NCBI GenBank assembly: GCA_026874595.1
Contig: CM049308.1
Coordinates: 72,450,624-72,514,623, forward strand
DNA length: 64,000 bases
Direction of reading: 5' to 3'
From: Sipunculus nudus
Lineage: Eukaryota; Annelida; Sipuncula; Golfingiida; Sipunculidae
A model generated the notes under the pieces. The model had not been told where the DNA came from, did not search any database, and saw only the letters and a list, made by a program, of their open reading frames with translations. This document shows, in pieces, positions 1 through 12,992 of the stretch (position 1 is the first letter of the stretch; every line of letters starts with the position of its first letter). A program made the translations under genes and the position numbers.

Positions 1-559
1 CTTTATATGAACATTTTATATATTCAACTACCTTATTAGGCGGTGATTTTTATTAAAGAGTTCATTTATTACCATCCTTAGTTTTCTTCTTCACCTGCAA
101 AGGAAATCTCGAACTGCAGTCATTTATACAATTCTCTCATACAACACTTAATAAAATCGTCTGCAAATCAGTATCACTTGGATTAGTTATTATTTTTCAA
201 AACTTCACACAGCCATCGCTCAAAGATCATTGGTTTTCTGAATTGTCCTGAATGTGCTGTGAAGTCAAACTGTGTACAAAAGGCACAGTGTTAAATTAGA
301 GGATCGTAACGCTCTTTGGAAGCTGGCAGATGTAGGGGGGGGGGGTGCTTGTTAGGGTTTAAAAAATATTTGGAAAAATTTAATTTTGAGAGCACCCAGG
401 GCGCTTATTACGTCGAATACAGTATATGGGTTGTAAACCTGATTTAGGACAGGGGGGCCCCTGTTCCACCCAGAGTAGGGGGAAAAGAAAGGGGGGGGGG
501 GGGGGGGAGGAATGATCAAGCTCTCTGCCTCCTCCCTCTAATTTAAGCCAACAGTTAAC
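1..559. other. AT-rich stretch with two poly-G tracts, no gene seen
   Basis: No gene recognised. Two homopolymer G runs occur, G11 at 335-345 and G17 at 491-507, the second beside a purine/pyrimidine-biased segment. If the SPRED gene extends leftwards this is intronic. Confidence 0.5.
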
Positions 560-1165
560 CAGTGCTAGCCTCACAGACTGGAATTGCTATCAGACAGTTC
601 ATAATATACATCAAAGGAACAGTACAGCCAGCAGGGCAGGATGTCTCCCAGCTTCAGCAACAGAATCAGTGGAACAGTGGCTGTGGCAGATGTTCAAGCT
701 GGAGGCTGGCCAGGCTGGATCTGCTATATATAGCCCTCAAGCTAACTGGTGGGGCCAGCTTCATTCATGCAGTTTGCTCTGTGCCTACAGCCTGTGGCAC
801 CCGTCTATAAATAGCTACTGCCCACACTTACACACCAATCAATACAGACTGCAGCAGTTGCTGCCACCCAGCAACCCTGTCCCCTTACTTCCTGTTAGCT
901 GATGTCTGGCTGGCAGTCCATACACCAGCAAGAGGAGTGTCCACTACTACCACCCAGAGACCAGCCCCCTCAACCTGCTGTCACGCCCACCTCTGGCTGT
1001 CACAGCTCTGAAACAGCACACCAGTGGGCAGGGGACAGTTATATGTGCAATAACTTCTGCAAAGTGAGGTATTTACAGAGCGCCAAGACAGATCATAATA
1101 ATGTAATGGGAAGGAACAAGAAAAGTCAGCAAAACTATAAAAGTCCATGACAGTTAGCTTATCCT
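560..1165. other. GC-richer unassigned segment with TATA-like motifs
   Basis: Base composition is clearly less AT-rich than on either side, which leaves overlapping open frames in more than one phase. TATA-like words occur (CTATATATAG near 724, TATAAATA near 806). A possible donor GTGAGG is near 1063. No frame resembles a known protein, so this is not called as coding. It could be an unrecognised exon or promoter, or an old repeat. Confidence 0.25.
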
Positions 1166-2629
1166 CCCACTCAGTCTCAACTATACTATTCTCATCTGCT
1201 AAAAACAGCTTGCCTCAGCTAAAAATTGTCTTGACTGAAAAGTATTCCCATTAGTGCTTCAGACAACATACACAGCCAGGCATAATATGTTTTTGGTCTT
1301 TTCAGAAACACTGCCTTTATGTCACTCTGAGTTCATTAAATACTGCCCCACCCTCTGACAACATATACTGTCTTTTAATCATCAGTTCTGGTGGCCCTTC
1401 TGTCAACCACCCACCTATAGTTTAACAGATATAAAATCAAATCCATTGATGTCATGGTAGCAGTCTTTTCAAGCCATTCCAAAACACACTGAACATTTAA
1501 CTTTTTATTGGTTTAATTCTTTTTATTTGACAAAAACAAAGAAATGGTGACCTATAAATTACAACTAAATATTACCTGTGTTCACCTGTGTCTTCCTAAT
1601 TCTCTCATAATAACCATAACAAAGCATTTTACATATATACCTTTCTCTCGTATTAGGTATTACAGTTATCCTTTTTTCAGAGTCTTTTTCAAGTTATCTA
1701 TAAATATGAACAGTGTTCAAACAAAAATATATATTTTATGGAACTGCCATTACTATTGTTAGATCATTTTTCATCTTTTGTGAATGACCACTGTGTCCTT
1801 TGCAATGTTGTGAATGGGTTTCCCTCCCTTGTTTGTTAATGAAGGATCCAGATCTCTGAAAATGTACTCAGGTTTTCGTTGGTCATATTCACTATTTTAA
1901 TAAATGATACATGTTTTTATCCCTCCTACAAAATAATTCATGTTTTTGTCTTGGCTGCTAAAATGTTAACAAATAAATGATTTATCAAATTGGGTTTGCC
2001 TTCTCTTTTCCATTAAAGAAACTAAAGCTCAACAAACTACCCTTTATTCAATACCTGCAACACATTGTGGAAATATTTTAATAAAAATAGTCTTTTACTG
2101 AAGCATCTAAACATTTTCTTTTTTTTTTACTTTGGAATAATCTTTCATGAATGTACATATCCAACACTGGCATACTTTAACTTGGTTAAGCTGTAATAGT
2201 TGTATACAATAATATCAAATGATTAGATGTTTGGCTTTCATGAAAGTTAAATCTGATTCACTTTAGTTATGAATTACTTATTAATTACAATGGTTGAAAC
2301 TGTTCAAGGCTTGGGCTAACACAACTGCATACATGTCAAACAGTATCTTTAAAATGAATTAATAATGAAAATAAAATAAGATCTATGAAATAAATTTACA
2401 ACAGTGAGGTAATATACAGGTTATTGTTAAACAGAGTACTTGGCCAAGTGGTTCTGTTAGCGGCTGCTTGCTAGATTTGACACAGACCACAAGGCTGGCA
2501 GTGGTTGGGCTGGCTGGCATAGCAGCTGTATGGAATACTCTATTGAGGTCAAAGAAGAAATCAATGGAACGCCCACACAAGCCCAGTTCACTGTACTGAC
2601 CTAATTTTCCCGACCAAGAAAGCAAGCTT
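1166..2629. other. AT-rich non-coding stretch
   Basis: No gene, array or inverted repeat recognised. A GC-richer patch at 2440-2600 leaves a 48-codon plus-strand frame with no family resemblance, which I did not call. Confidence 0.5.
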
Positions 2630-3140
2630 TTCAAGCCAGTGGCACACCCTCCACCAAGAAGGCAAGGTTTTTAAACCAATGACACCGCTTTCACCTCGGC
2701 AAGGTTTTTAAACAAATGACACAGCTTTTACCAAGGCACGGTTTTCAACCCAATGACACACCTCCACCAAGGCAAGGTTTTCTAACCCATGACACAGGTT
2801 TTACCAAGGCAAGGTTTTCTAACCCATGACGCAGTCTTTGCCTAGGTAAGGTTTTCAAACCAATGACACAACCTTCATCAAGGCAATTTTTTTCAAACCA
2901 ATGACACAGCCTTCACCAGTAAGGCAATATTTTAAACCAGTGACACAGCCTTCAGCAAAGCAAGGTTTTCAAACCAATGACACAGCCTTCACAAATAAGG
3001 CCAGGATTTCAAACAAATGACAAAGCCTTCACCAATAAGGCAAGGTTTTCATGTACTGGCATACCCTCCAATAAGAAGGCACAGTTTTCAAGACACAAAC
3101 ATAGCCTTCAACAAGAAGGCAAGGTTTTCACCCCAATTTC
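2630..3140. repeat. Degenerate tandem array, ~37-bp unit
   Basis: About thirteen diverged units are built on the core AAGGTTTTCAAACCAATGAC followed by an ACAGCCTTCACC-like half. Spacing between successive cores is mostly 36-40 bp. Units differ by many substitutions and small indels, so the array is old. The short overlapping frames read through it are artefacts of the repeat. Confidence 0.85.
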
Positions 3141-3252
3141 TAATACATTATTGGGAAAATAGATTAATGACTCAAAAGTTAAAACTGTTTACATTATTTT
3201 AAGATATAAATTTTTACATTATGAATTTCTGACAAAAAATAGCATATGTCAG

Positions 3253-3384
3253 TACACATTATTAGAGTTACAGCAGTACCTTCAATTGCAAACCCTCACC
3301 ACTGACCACCGAAGGAAAGTTGCTGTAGTTATGGTTAACCATGACAGGCAGGGGGAGAGGCTGACAGCATCTTACATGAAGCAG
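3253..3384 (+). other. Possible coding exon, coiled-coil-like, unidentified
   Basis: A 132-nt segment reads 44 codons, phase 0 in and out, from a weak acceptor (CATATGTCAG) to a very good donor (CAG|GTAAGG). The translation runs LELQQYLQLQTLTTDH, then RRKVAVVMVNHDRQGERLT, ending SYMKQ. The heptad-like spacing and high content of Q, R, E and L suggest a coiled coil. It vaguely recalls the CortBP2/CTTNBP2 coiled-coil region, but this is from memory and weak. The acceptor lacks a good pyrimidine tract. It is on the strand opposite SPRED, so if real it belongs to another gene. Confidence 0.22.
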
Positions 3385-4727
3385 GTAAGGCGTGGCCACA
3401 GACTCTCTCTCAGGTAATCAATGACACTCACACCTAAACAGGCAATAATTACATCAATAGGATCGTGGGTGGACAATCCCAACGTTTATGAAGCAGCACT
3501 TTGGCTGAGTAATGTCAGCGACTCTTCAGATGAAGCCTGCGTGTAATGAGCCTGACAGCCGGGACTTTGATTGACTAACAGTCAATACCGTCCCACAATC
3601 TCTTAGTCATCACCGGTGCACCATTAATTCTCTTTTTATGCCAATAAAATACCTCCCACATTCTTGCATATCACGGCTTCATCATAAATTTCTCTTTTCT
3701 TTGCTGTAATACCTATTATAAACATAATATGACAATGGCTGCCTCTTCTCCGTTTTACCTTGCCCTGAGTTCCGTTTTTATTATTGTAAGGACTAGTGGT
3801 GGGAGGCTGTCCCTATTTCATCATCGATCATCAGTTAAGCAAACATATCAATGAAAATAACTAGATCCGTAGTAAGTTATCATCTTATCTATGAAACTGG
3901 TCCATCCCTTTTTTAGCTATCTTTAACTCTCTGGAAATCTTTGAAATCACTCTCACATTAACTGCTCAGAGTTTTTAGGGAAATGTCATAAGAATTCTTA
4001 GATCTTGGATATTAAACTTTAAAGAAGGTCAATCCATAAAAAAAATTTTGCTCCAAATATTGATTTACGAATAAACTCATCAACTCTTACAACATTCCTC
4101 CCCCCTATGGGGGTAGGGTAGGGGAGGGGTTGGAGGCTAAATAATAAGGCAGCAGAGATTTGACTGCACACATTTATACACTAGATGGATATCAAAGGAC
4201 AGACATGGGAAAGTTATACAGAGGTGAAACACCACAGATAGGAAACAAGGAAACAGCCAGTTCCCAGCATGAAACAACCTCACTTCCTTAACAGCTGGTT
4301 ATAGACTGGTCTCTACTCAATTCTATGGTGCTCTGGTTAACAACCTGGCTAAGGCAGCGAACAGTCTGAAACAGGCTGAATCCCAGGGAGCTGAAGATGG
4401 GCTAAGAACCAGAAAAAAAAAAAAAAAAAAAATATTAAACTACCTTGCACAAAGTTTAAGGAGAAAATCAACACGTATAAGCAATAAAGCAAAGCATTTC
4501 TGATATAAGACCCGAATATAGGTCTTGGTCTGTGGAAACCAACATGACTGGCCACAAACATTGTGTCAAGTATGTAATAAAACGGCAAAATTTATCATAA
4601 AAAAGGTACTTGCCTAAAATGACTAGCCTATTTATTAATTATGTGACTGTGTGACACTTGAAATAAAATAAAATATATGCAACCTAAATGTTTAGGGACT
4701 CTTTCTAAATTTGCTCTGGCACCCATA
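3385..4727. other. Non-coding stretch; A20 tract may mark a retroposed sequence
   Basis: No gene recognised. A run of 20 A residues at 4413-4432 follows about 270 bp of less AT-rich sequence (4140-4412). This could be the tail of a retroposed RNA copy on the plus strand, but no target duplication was found. Confidence 0.4.
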
Positions 4728-4873
4728 GAGTGGACCCTGTCTGAAAGACCACCTGTCTATTAAGACCACTCTTAAGTGAACCAAAATAACTGACCTGTCT
4801 TATAAGACCACCTGTGAATTGAAGACCATTTTTGACCTTTCTCACAGGTGGTCTTATAACACAGATTTCACTG
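4728..4873. mobile_element. Decayed pogo/Tc1-mariner-like MITE
   Basis: This ~146-bp element is bounded by TA on both sides. The right end reads, on the minus strand, CAGTGAAATCTGTGTTATAA followed by GACCACCTGTG. The left end GAGTGGACCCTGTCTGAAAG followed by ACCACCTGTC is its degraded mirror. A CAGTGAAACC-type terminus with a TA duplication is typical of pogo/Tigger-like non-autonomous elements. Confidence 0.65.
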
Positions 4874-5035
4874 TACTGAAATTTGGTCTGGGCCAGCCAA
4901 ACACTGGCAAGCTACTAGTACTAACGTGTTCCTCCAGGAAGCCAACTTATCATGCCCTATGTCATTGAGTATGTAGCATATCAAGGCTTGAACAAGATAG
5001 ACAGCATTCATTTTGACACCCTCTTTAACTTGTGG

Positions 5036-5240
5036 TAGATGACATAGTGGCAGATCCAAAGGGGAGGTCCATACCCCCCCCCCCCACCACCACCAATTTG
5101 TGACACATTTTTTTTAGGGTTTCAAATAATTTTTTGCGACCTGGACCCCCTCATTTCCCCTCCTTTATTTAGGTTTTCTTTCAGTCTTCCTAGGTTGGAC
5201 CCTTCCCTTTCCAAATTCCTGGATCCCCCCCCCTGTGATA
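5036..5240. repeat. C-rich low-complexity segment, possible old repeat
   Basis: Contains C12 at 5074-5085 and a second C run near 5226, with GGCAGATCCAAAGGGG at one end and TGGATCCCCCCC at the other. The mirrored GATCC words hint at a decayed inverted-repeat element. No gene seen. Confidence 0.3.
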
Positions 5241-8039
5241 TAATCAAGATCTTAAACTCACACCTCCCAGTGTAGCAGATAAAAAAGCCTTAAATGTGAG
5301 GAATGCAGCATATAATCCCTTAACCTTCACCAAGGTAACTGAGTGACCTTTGGGAGGAAATGAGAAACTCTGCTGGACACAAAACTGGGTGATAAATGGT
5401 ACACAAACACTTCATGGATGTAACTATTACAATGACGCCACACTAGACTGAATAAATAAAGTATAAAACTAAACAAGAAAATATTACCAAATTGTCTGAA
5501 AAAAAGTAACAAATCTATTGAAATATTTTTTTTCTGTAATTTTACAGTATGCTCTGCTTCTAATGAGCTTAAGTTGTGATATTTGCAGTTATTGCAATAA
5601 AGTCTTCAGTATATCTTTTTCTCATTGCTTTTTTGTAGAACATGAGTGAGACCATAGCAATTCTTGCTCAATGATACAGCATTACTATGAAACACTGAGA
5701 GGTATTTTTCATGCTTATATAGTTCTGAAATATATGATAATAACTGAACATATAGCCACCATCTGGAAGATGATTTATTGGGGAATAAAGTTAGAAAAAT
5801 TAACATAATTTATATTTTTCATTAAAACAATATAGTACTGCAAAAGTACCTAAGTACTAATAAAGAACACAGTTTCTGCACTGTCAAAACAATTTTATTT
5901 TGTGTTAATCAGAAATAGTGAAGTGTATAGAGTGGCAGTATTATTGTTATATGAGCTTGCAGAAGTATATCATTATACTTTCCTATTCTCTGTTGAATTT
6001 TAAATGACATTCTTCTTGGCCACAGAACAGCCAAAGTACAGAGTTTTTCCTGACATTTACCGAGAAACATATCCAAGTTTCTTCTTTATGACTCCACTGT
6101 GAATTAGGAACAACAGCACCATTAAATGTCAGCTGTGCTCATTTTTATAATCTGGGTGGGGGAAATGATTTCCTCTGTGGTGATTACCTGCTATTATAGT
6201 ACAAACATTTTGATTGTCCATTTTGACACACTATCCTTTAGTGTATTGTTTTCCTCCTGCCATTTTTCATGAACAGTATCCAAATGTCTGAAAAAAGGCA
6301 CAAACTTGATATTCCAAATATGCAAGCTGAATAAGCAAGACAAAGATGATTTTATTTTAGCTGAGTTGAATTTATTTTAGCTGAGTTCCCTAAAAGTTAT
6401 ATAATTTCTGCAGGCCTTTGCCATGGCCATTGTGTAATGAAGGACAAAGTTGCCACTGTTGCCTACCGCAGGAAGAAAACCACAAAACTGTGTGGCTTAA
6501 GGCGATTTTGATTTTCTTATGCAAAAATATGGGAATAAAACAGATACCAATGCAGGCAGGCAGAGGAACTGTATGACTCTATAATTCTAATCTGAAACTT
6601 CCAAAAGTTCTGTGATCCATTGTTGAATCCACCAGGTTATACGTTCTTATGTGAAAAAAGTTTACCCAAACATACGTGTTTAAAAAGTTTACAGGTAGTT
6701 TCATCTAAAAAAACACCCATCAGAAATTCTGCAGAGAATGCAATTTTATTAAAACAAGGGACCTATGGGTCACGACGCTCAGCTGTTATATATGATAAAA
6801 AAATATTATTTAGAAATGAGGCACATGCTGGTTTTGTGTGGTAATAAATATAAGCTGTATTATGAATTGTTGTTGTTTAGCTTATGTATGATTTTGATAG
6901 TACCTTTAGAGACAGGGAAGAGGATTGATTTCATTTATTTTATTAACAAATGGAGTACTACTGTCACATAGATTTTGACTTGGCCATATAACTTATAAGC
7001 AGAACATATAATATAAGAGTTTAACTATTTATTAAAAAAATTACAAATATTGTCCCAAATATAATTTTTATTAAAAATAATAAGAGAATCATATAATTTT
7101 TTAAATTGATATATAATTGATATGATAATTAAAATAATATTAAAGAATATATTCATGAATGCATTCATGAATACATTTTGAAAGTATTTGCACGAGTATT
7201 CATATACTTTCATTTTTACCTAAATTCCCATTCTTTATGCAAGAAATTTTATAATGGAGTACATAATCATATTCGTATAAATACAGTTACAAAGTATTCG
7301 CACCATGTCTGGTATTTATTCAGTTTTCACCAAACAATGATGTTGAGAATCCAGAATATACAAAATTCACACATTTAAATAATGATCATAAGTACCTGGT
7401 TTTATGGCTTTTATTTATATTAAAAAATAACTGTAAAAAATTCATTTTGGACTAATTTCACATCAATGTACACACTAGAGACAGTAGGAATCTAGATTAA
7501 TATTATCAACTGCATCTTTGTCTATCATTAATTTCCTTCATATAATCCTTAATGATTAGTAATGAATAATATGATTTACTTCTTTATCATTAAAAATGAA
7601 CTGAAAAATGCCATAAGTGACTGCATGGTGTTATTTGGAATATGTGACATTCTACCTATTGATACAAGATTCTTATATCATCAGTAACTGCAAATTAATT
7701 TGCTGTTATTATAAACTAACAAATTCCTTTTCTATTTTTCTTAAATTTGTTATTAAAAACCAATAAAAATTTATTAATTTATTGTTTATTGTTATGTTGT
7801 TGGTTAAAACTACTAGATGAGTTGGGTTTGAACACCTGGATCAACTGTGGCTGGCCATCAGCTGCCTGGATTCTCCCCTCAAGCGTGCATAATTTGATGA
7901 AAGGTCAACAAGGTCAACATACAGGTGACTCAAGAGGGGCTGGAGAGAGCCAAAGTCTGACAGGGTCTCATAAAAAACATTAATAAAAGCTACAATATTT
8001 GGCAAATTTCTTTCAGGTTTCTAAACTAAAAAGCTGAAA
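5241..8039. other. AT-rich non-coding stretch
   Basis: No gene recognised in about 2.8 kb. At 6757-6788 there is a short relic, GGGACCTATGGGTCACGACG followed by CTCAGCTG, matching the conserved block of the modular repeats at 53.57 and 54.34 kb. Confidence 0.5.
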
Positions 8040-9365
8040 TCCTTATGTGTGCATGATATGAAAATTATATCAACAGTGCTCACGGGAAACAAACGTGCCA
8101 TGGTCACAGTTGGGCAAAATTTAAGGTACTAATTTTATATTTATACTAATAACTTATAAAATTTGAAAAATTCAGAACTAATTCTGGGTATTCAATTGAA
8201 TCTTGATTAAATAATGTTACATCCCTGACAAAAAAGATCTCTAGCTTCAGCAATGCCCTTGTTAAGGGAGTAAATATATTTCTTGATTTTTTACAAAGTG
8301 CATTATGTTTGGGCCCATAACTTAAAAAAAATACACAATACTGACATCATTTCTGGCATGTGCATAGTGAATGTATAGAAAAATATGTATATTATATATA
8401 ATCAAAGTCAGATCAGTGGTTTTGATATTAGGCAGTCTTAAAGTGTAACATTGGGTTTTTAATGGAAAAATGAAGTTTTTCATTGATATTTCGAAGGAAT
8501 TAAGTCCTAGTGACCAAATTCTTGGCATGGTAGGGGATTTTGGAGAAATCTAACTGTATGCCAAATTTAAGGAACTTAGAGCTGAAGCTCGGGAGCTGAG
8601 CTCTAGCAAACTGCATAACACTAGCAATATGTGACATGGTGCTTGAAAACTTGAATAAAATCTACAGTTTTTGATCAACTGGTTTCAAATTTTTGGTGTT
8701 AACAGTTGAAATGCTAACAAAAACATGCTGTGAAAATTAAATCCACAGCAGTTACAGCAAAAAAACGTGCCATGGTCAAAGTTTGGCAAAATTTAAGGTA
8801 TCAATTTTTTATTTTTGCTAATATTTTTAAAAATTTCAAAGATTTTGATCTAATTTTGGGTATACAATTTAATTTTGATTAATCAAAGTTATATTACTGG
8901 AAAAAAAGTGCTTAGCTTTAACAAGTTTTGTGTTAAGTGATAAAATTTCTTTCCTGATTATTTAAAAAATGCATTATGTTTGGGCCCATAACTTTTTTAA
9001 ATTAAATAATACAGACCTAATTTCTGGCATGTACATAGGAATTATATAGAGGATTATTTATAGGAAATATGAGTAAAAACAGATGAGTGGTTTAGATATT
9101 AGGCAGTCCTAAAGTGTGAAAATAGGTTTTTAATAAAAAATTGAGGTTTTTCCTTAATTTCTCAAAGGAATGAAGTCGCAAAGACCCAGTTTTCGGCTTG
9201 GTAGGAGATCTTGGGGACATCTAACATTATGCTGAATTTTGGATTCCTAGGTCTTACGGTTTCAAAACGTGCCACATCTACGGACGGACGGACGGACGGA
9301 CGGACAGACGGACGGACGACGGACAATGGACCACGACTATAGCTCAGATGACTTATAGTCAGCTG
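8040..9365. repeat. Tandem duplication of a ~670-bp dispersed repeat
   Basis: Two diverged direct copies lie about 672 bp apart. Examples are AAACGTGCCATGGTCA at 8091 and 8763, GCATTATGTTTGGGCCCATA in both, and TTAGGCAGTC in both. Only the second copy ends with the ACGG microsatellite and the terminal hairpin CTATAGCTCAGATGACTTAT...CAGCTGAGCTAAAAA. The first may have lost its tail, or the tail may belong only to the array terminus. Confidence 0.85.
9280..9324. repeat. (ACGG)n microsatellite
   Basis: About ten ACGG units with minor interruptions lie in the tail of the dispersed repeat. The same microsatellite-plus-hairpin tail recurs near 56960 and 57680. Confidence 0.9.
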
Positions 9366-10177
9366 AGCTAAAAAGGATGAAAAAAAACCCAACTTTTTAT
9401 TTCATTTTCGGATCCACAATATGAAAGCTATAGATCATAACCCCTTGTAAAAATACAGATGCATTCTGAGCTAGCTGGCTGTGAATCTTGCGTGTATATC
9501 CAGAATAGCTGTCTATGATCCTTCACAGCTTCTGACTCTGCTAATAACAGACAGTGAGGTTAAAATTAGAAGCTAGCAATACATCTGGGTCAGAATTCTG
9601 ATAAGAATACATAGACTTGTACCCAGCTACCTGAGCTGAGCCTGGAGCAGAGACACTCTCTCACCTAGCAGGCACTCACACACACCTTGGACTGTCCAGA
9701 ATCAAGGTGAGGAATAAAACATACATACAATTCAACTTGAGTGGTTTCCATAACAAATGTATAGAAATAATGGCTGATATACTGCATACTGTATTACACA
9801 TGTGTTTTCAACATATTAAATGAAGTTTTACCATAATCTAATATTTACACAATGACAAATGACCACTAACTGTTTGTTAAATGCAACTGAAGTTTAATGT
9901 TAACTATGTGACCATCAGTTTTACAAAAAATTTAAAATTGTAATGAAATGTAACTGAGAAAGGACTATAGTAAAAAATATTATTATAATTCTCAGCATTG
10001 AAATCTGCATTTTGCATAACCTATATTCTGAAATTCTGACTGATTGTTTTTAGCATTTTTATATACCTATGGGACACAGATTTTTTAAAGGTTTGGTTTA
10101 CCAACTCTCCAATCACAATTTTCTTTAATTTGCCCTTAGCTTCTTAAATAATGTAAATTGCAGCATACAGCATACAT
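9366..10177. other. AT-rich non-coding stretch
   Basis: No gene, array or inverted repeat recognised. Confidence 0.5.
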
Positions 10178-10869
10178 TACGCTCTTTACACAGCGCTTTA
10201 CCTATAGGCCTACTACCTATATTGTAAGCACTGTTTGTTTTGATCTCATATCCTGAATCGCTACACCAAAAGGGAGCACTGTATTTTTGTCAAATCAGAT
10301 GAGACCCTTTGCTGGAAGACAAAACGGTTTACCAGCCTAGCAAATAATACACGGAGCCAATGTTGTTCATTTGGTTTTGAGTGACAGCTAATCGCCCAGG
10401 CAACCCTCTGACAGGCCACAGACTCAAAGAGAATGGCTCAACAAGTGGTTTGCTTAGGGCCTTGGGCACATAGGATGCCCAGCCAGTGAGCTGTATTTCA
10501 AATGAAATGTATCAACAAAGGCTCACCTCACTGAATGGTTTTAGTTTTGCAGACAAAAGATACATGGCTAGGCTTACATAGTTGTAATGTCATAATCGAA
10601 GTGGTCAATGATGTGGGACAATGCAGAGGGAGCAATTAAAATTTGACCATTAACTGTCATCAAGCGGCGCTTGAAGCGCAGCTATGGGCGGAGCCAGGAT
10701 GCCTGTAGAGTGTTTGTTAATTGGCCTCTGTTTGGATGCTTGTCACATCATACACACGTTTTTTTACAGCAGACAACCTGGTGTCTAAGTGTATCATAAA
10801 CGGTCAAAGCAGGCAGCGGGAAAATCAGTTGCTTCTTTAGAAGCACAAGATTTCCGCTGCCTCGGGAGC
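10178..10869 (+). repeat. 0.7-kb dispersed repeat, copy 1 (inverted partner at 26643-27344)
   Basis: Aligns along its full length, in inverted orientation, with 26643-27344. Shared blocks include CTCTTTACACAGCGCTTTAC with TATAGGCCTAC, GTGCCCAAGG-type blocks, and the end CCGCTGCCTCGGGAGC. A small palindrome GCTTCTTTAGAAGC lies near the inner end of both. There is no obvious terminal inverted repeat or coding capacity. I judge it a dispersed non-autonomous repeat or segmental copy of unknown class. Confidence 0.85.
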
Positions 10870-12808
10870 ATAAGCATACATATGTGCATCCTGTTTTCCA
10901 AATGATTTGAGGTTATCTGGATTATCGTAACATTTTTAAAGGATTTTTTCCCATTATGAGACTATGTATATTGTTTATCAAGGCCAAAGGGCCACCTTTG
11001 TTCTATTAGGCAGAGCCTACCTGTGATGCAACTATGGACTTTTTTAATCATGACACATTATAAACTCTGTAGTACTATTAAAGTATGATTAAAATCAAGG
11101 TAGACGGGGATAAATACATTTGGTCTCTGACTGCACTTCTATTTGGTTATATTTTGCAGCATAAACATCAGTGAATAAAACATATCCAAGCACAGCTATT
11201 CAGGTAAACACTTAACAATATGAATCAAGGTCAGAGGTCATTACATACTGGGTCCACTGAATATTCACAAGGTCAAAGTTAAAGTCCTGCTTTTACTACT
11301 TTACCTAAATTGTTTCTGTCAGTTTTTAAATCATACAAACTAATGACAACGTCTGTGACTGTTTACTTTTTGTAAATCATTGTGAAGTTCGAACTCTAGC
11401 TACGATTTTTCTGTAGCAATATGAGATTTGTGCTTTTTGTATTATGAGATGGGCACTTCTTGAAACCTCTATAACAAGTTCAAACTTTGCTATTTACAGC
11501 TTGCATGGGAAACCCAGGATTATACAAACTATTGAAAAGGTCATGATTTCCTGTTGTCACTGGCGATCAGACAGGATTTGTTAAACGTTATACAGGTTCA
11601 TCAAACATAGCGCATACTTGACACCACTAGCGGCCAGGCAAACAATCTCATGATCAGACCTTACCCGAAAAGAGGTTAGCATTTCCTGTTTGCTGGTACC
11701 ATACAGGGAACATCGGCCAATCTAATTCCCAAACCCACCATTTAGCCACCAAACATAGCTTATTATGACACACTGATGTGCAGTGTATCTATAATTGCCC
11801 ATTTCAACTGTTAAGTGCCCATAATCTCCTTTAAGTACATAATCAATTTGAGCTCATATCTCTTTTCTATATGTACTGTCTCTGCAAATTCTGAGATCAT
11901 CATGTTTTTATGCTGGCAGTCACCCCATCCTTCTCTTCCCATTAGCCCAATCATTTTTATACATTAACCCATACAATATCAGCAATTTATAAAGGCTCCA
12001 AATAAATATGTCCTTAATTTAAGAATCTGCAATACATATATACATTTTCAGTGAAAATTGTGAAGTGTTGATATTTTTTTTCTATTTGCAAGATTCAGTT
12101 TAATGTATGAATAATCTTTTTGGGGAAAAAAGAAGCAGAAATTCCGAAAATGTAAATAAACAGCCAGAGCATGTAGTTATTTGAGTGAAGTAGGGCAGAG
12201 TCTGGGATGACCTCTAGTTTTGCAGTGTCAGCGTTTATTTTATATGTAATGGGTACTGAAGCCTGGATTTAGCTGTTTCCTATGACTTGACACAAAAGCC
12301 TTAGCAGGCCAGGACAACTACACTCAACTATCATAGACAACTGCACTGGCACAACAGGAAGCGTGGGGACATTATTAACATCTCTCCCCTGTCATCACTA
12401 CAATGAAGCCCCGATGAAAAGGACTCGCATATAGACTGGTACAATGTTGTGTTACACACATATACCTTATATATTGGATACTGAAAAAAAATTAAAAAGT
12501 CCAGCTTTTTTTGTTGTAACCACTTCATAGACTGTTGACAATGAATGTAATAGATATTCCCTTCTATTGGACAAACATGCACTGATAACCAATGATGATT
12601 TTTGTCTAATTTCAGACCAGATATTTACTGCTTCCCTTTACATTTCAGGACAACCTCAAACAGGTGTCTCTGTCACTCTGTGAATCCAAATTCTAGAATT
12701 TACAAGCTAATCAAAATATTAAATTGTAGTTCTCTCTCTACTCCCCAGATGGCAGCAGAGTAAGGGTCTGCACAACTCACTTTATGTTAAATAGAAATGA
12801 TGCATATA
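10870..12808. other. Non-coding stretch
   Basis: Nearly 2 kb of AT-rich sequence in which no gene or array was recognised. An 83-codon minus-strand frame at 12331-12582 lacks resemblance to any family known to me. Confidence 0.5.
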
Positions 12809-12992
12809 CAGTGAAACCTCGTTGTGTCGAAGTCGAAGGGACCCTCAGAAAACTTCGACACATCTGAGGTTCGACACAAGCAGGTTTTATTTGGTAATAA
12901 TTTAACTAGAGTTGTCCTGAATATTGAGGCTGTTACTTCGACATAAGCAGGGTATTCGACTTAAGCGAGTTCGTCACAATGAGGTTTCACTG
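12809..12992. mobile_element. Intact pogo/Tigger-like MITE, 184 bp
   Basis: Begins CAGTGAAACCTCGTTGTGTC and ends, on the minus strand, CAGTGAAACCTCATTGTGAC. The terminal inverted repeats extend about 28 bp, and TA flanks both ends (12807-12808 and 12993-12994). The interior repeats TTCGACA/TTCGACTTAAGC words. There is no transposase. CAGT...ACTG ends with a TA target are characteristic of the Tc1/mariner superfamily, pogo branch. Confidence 0.88.
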
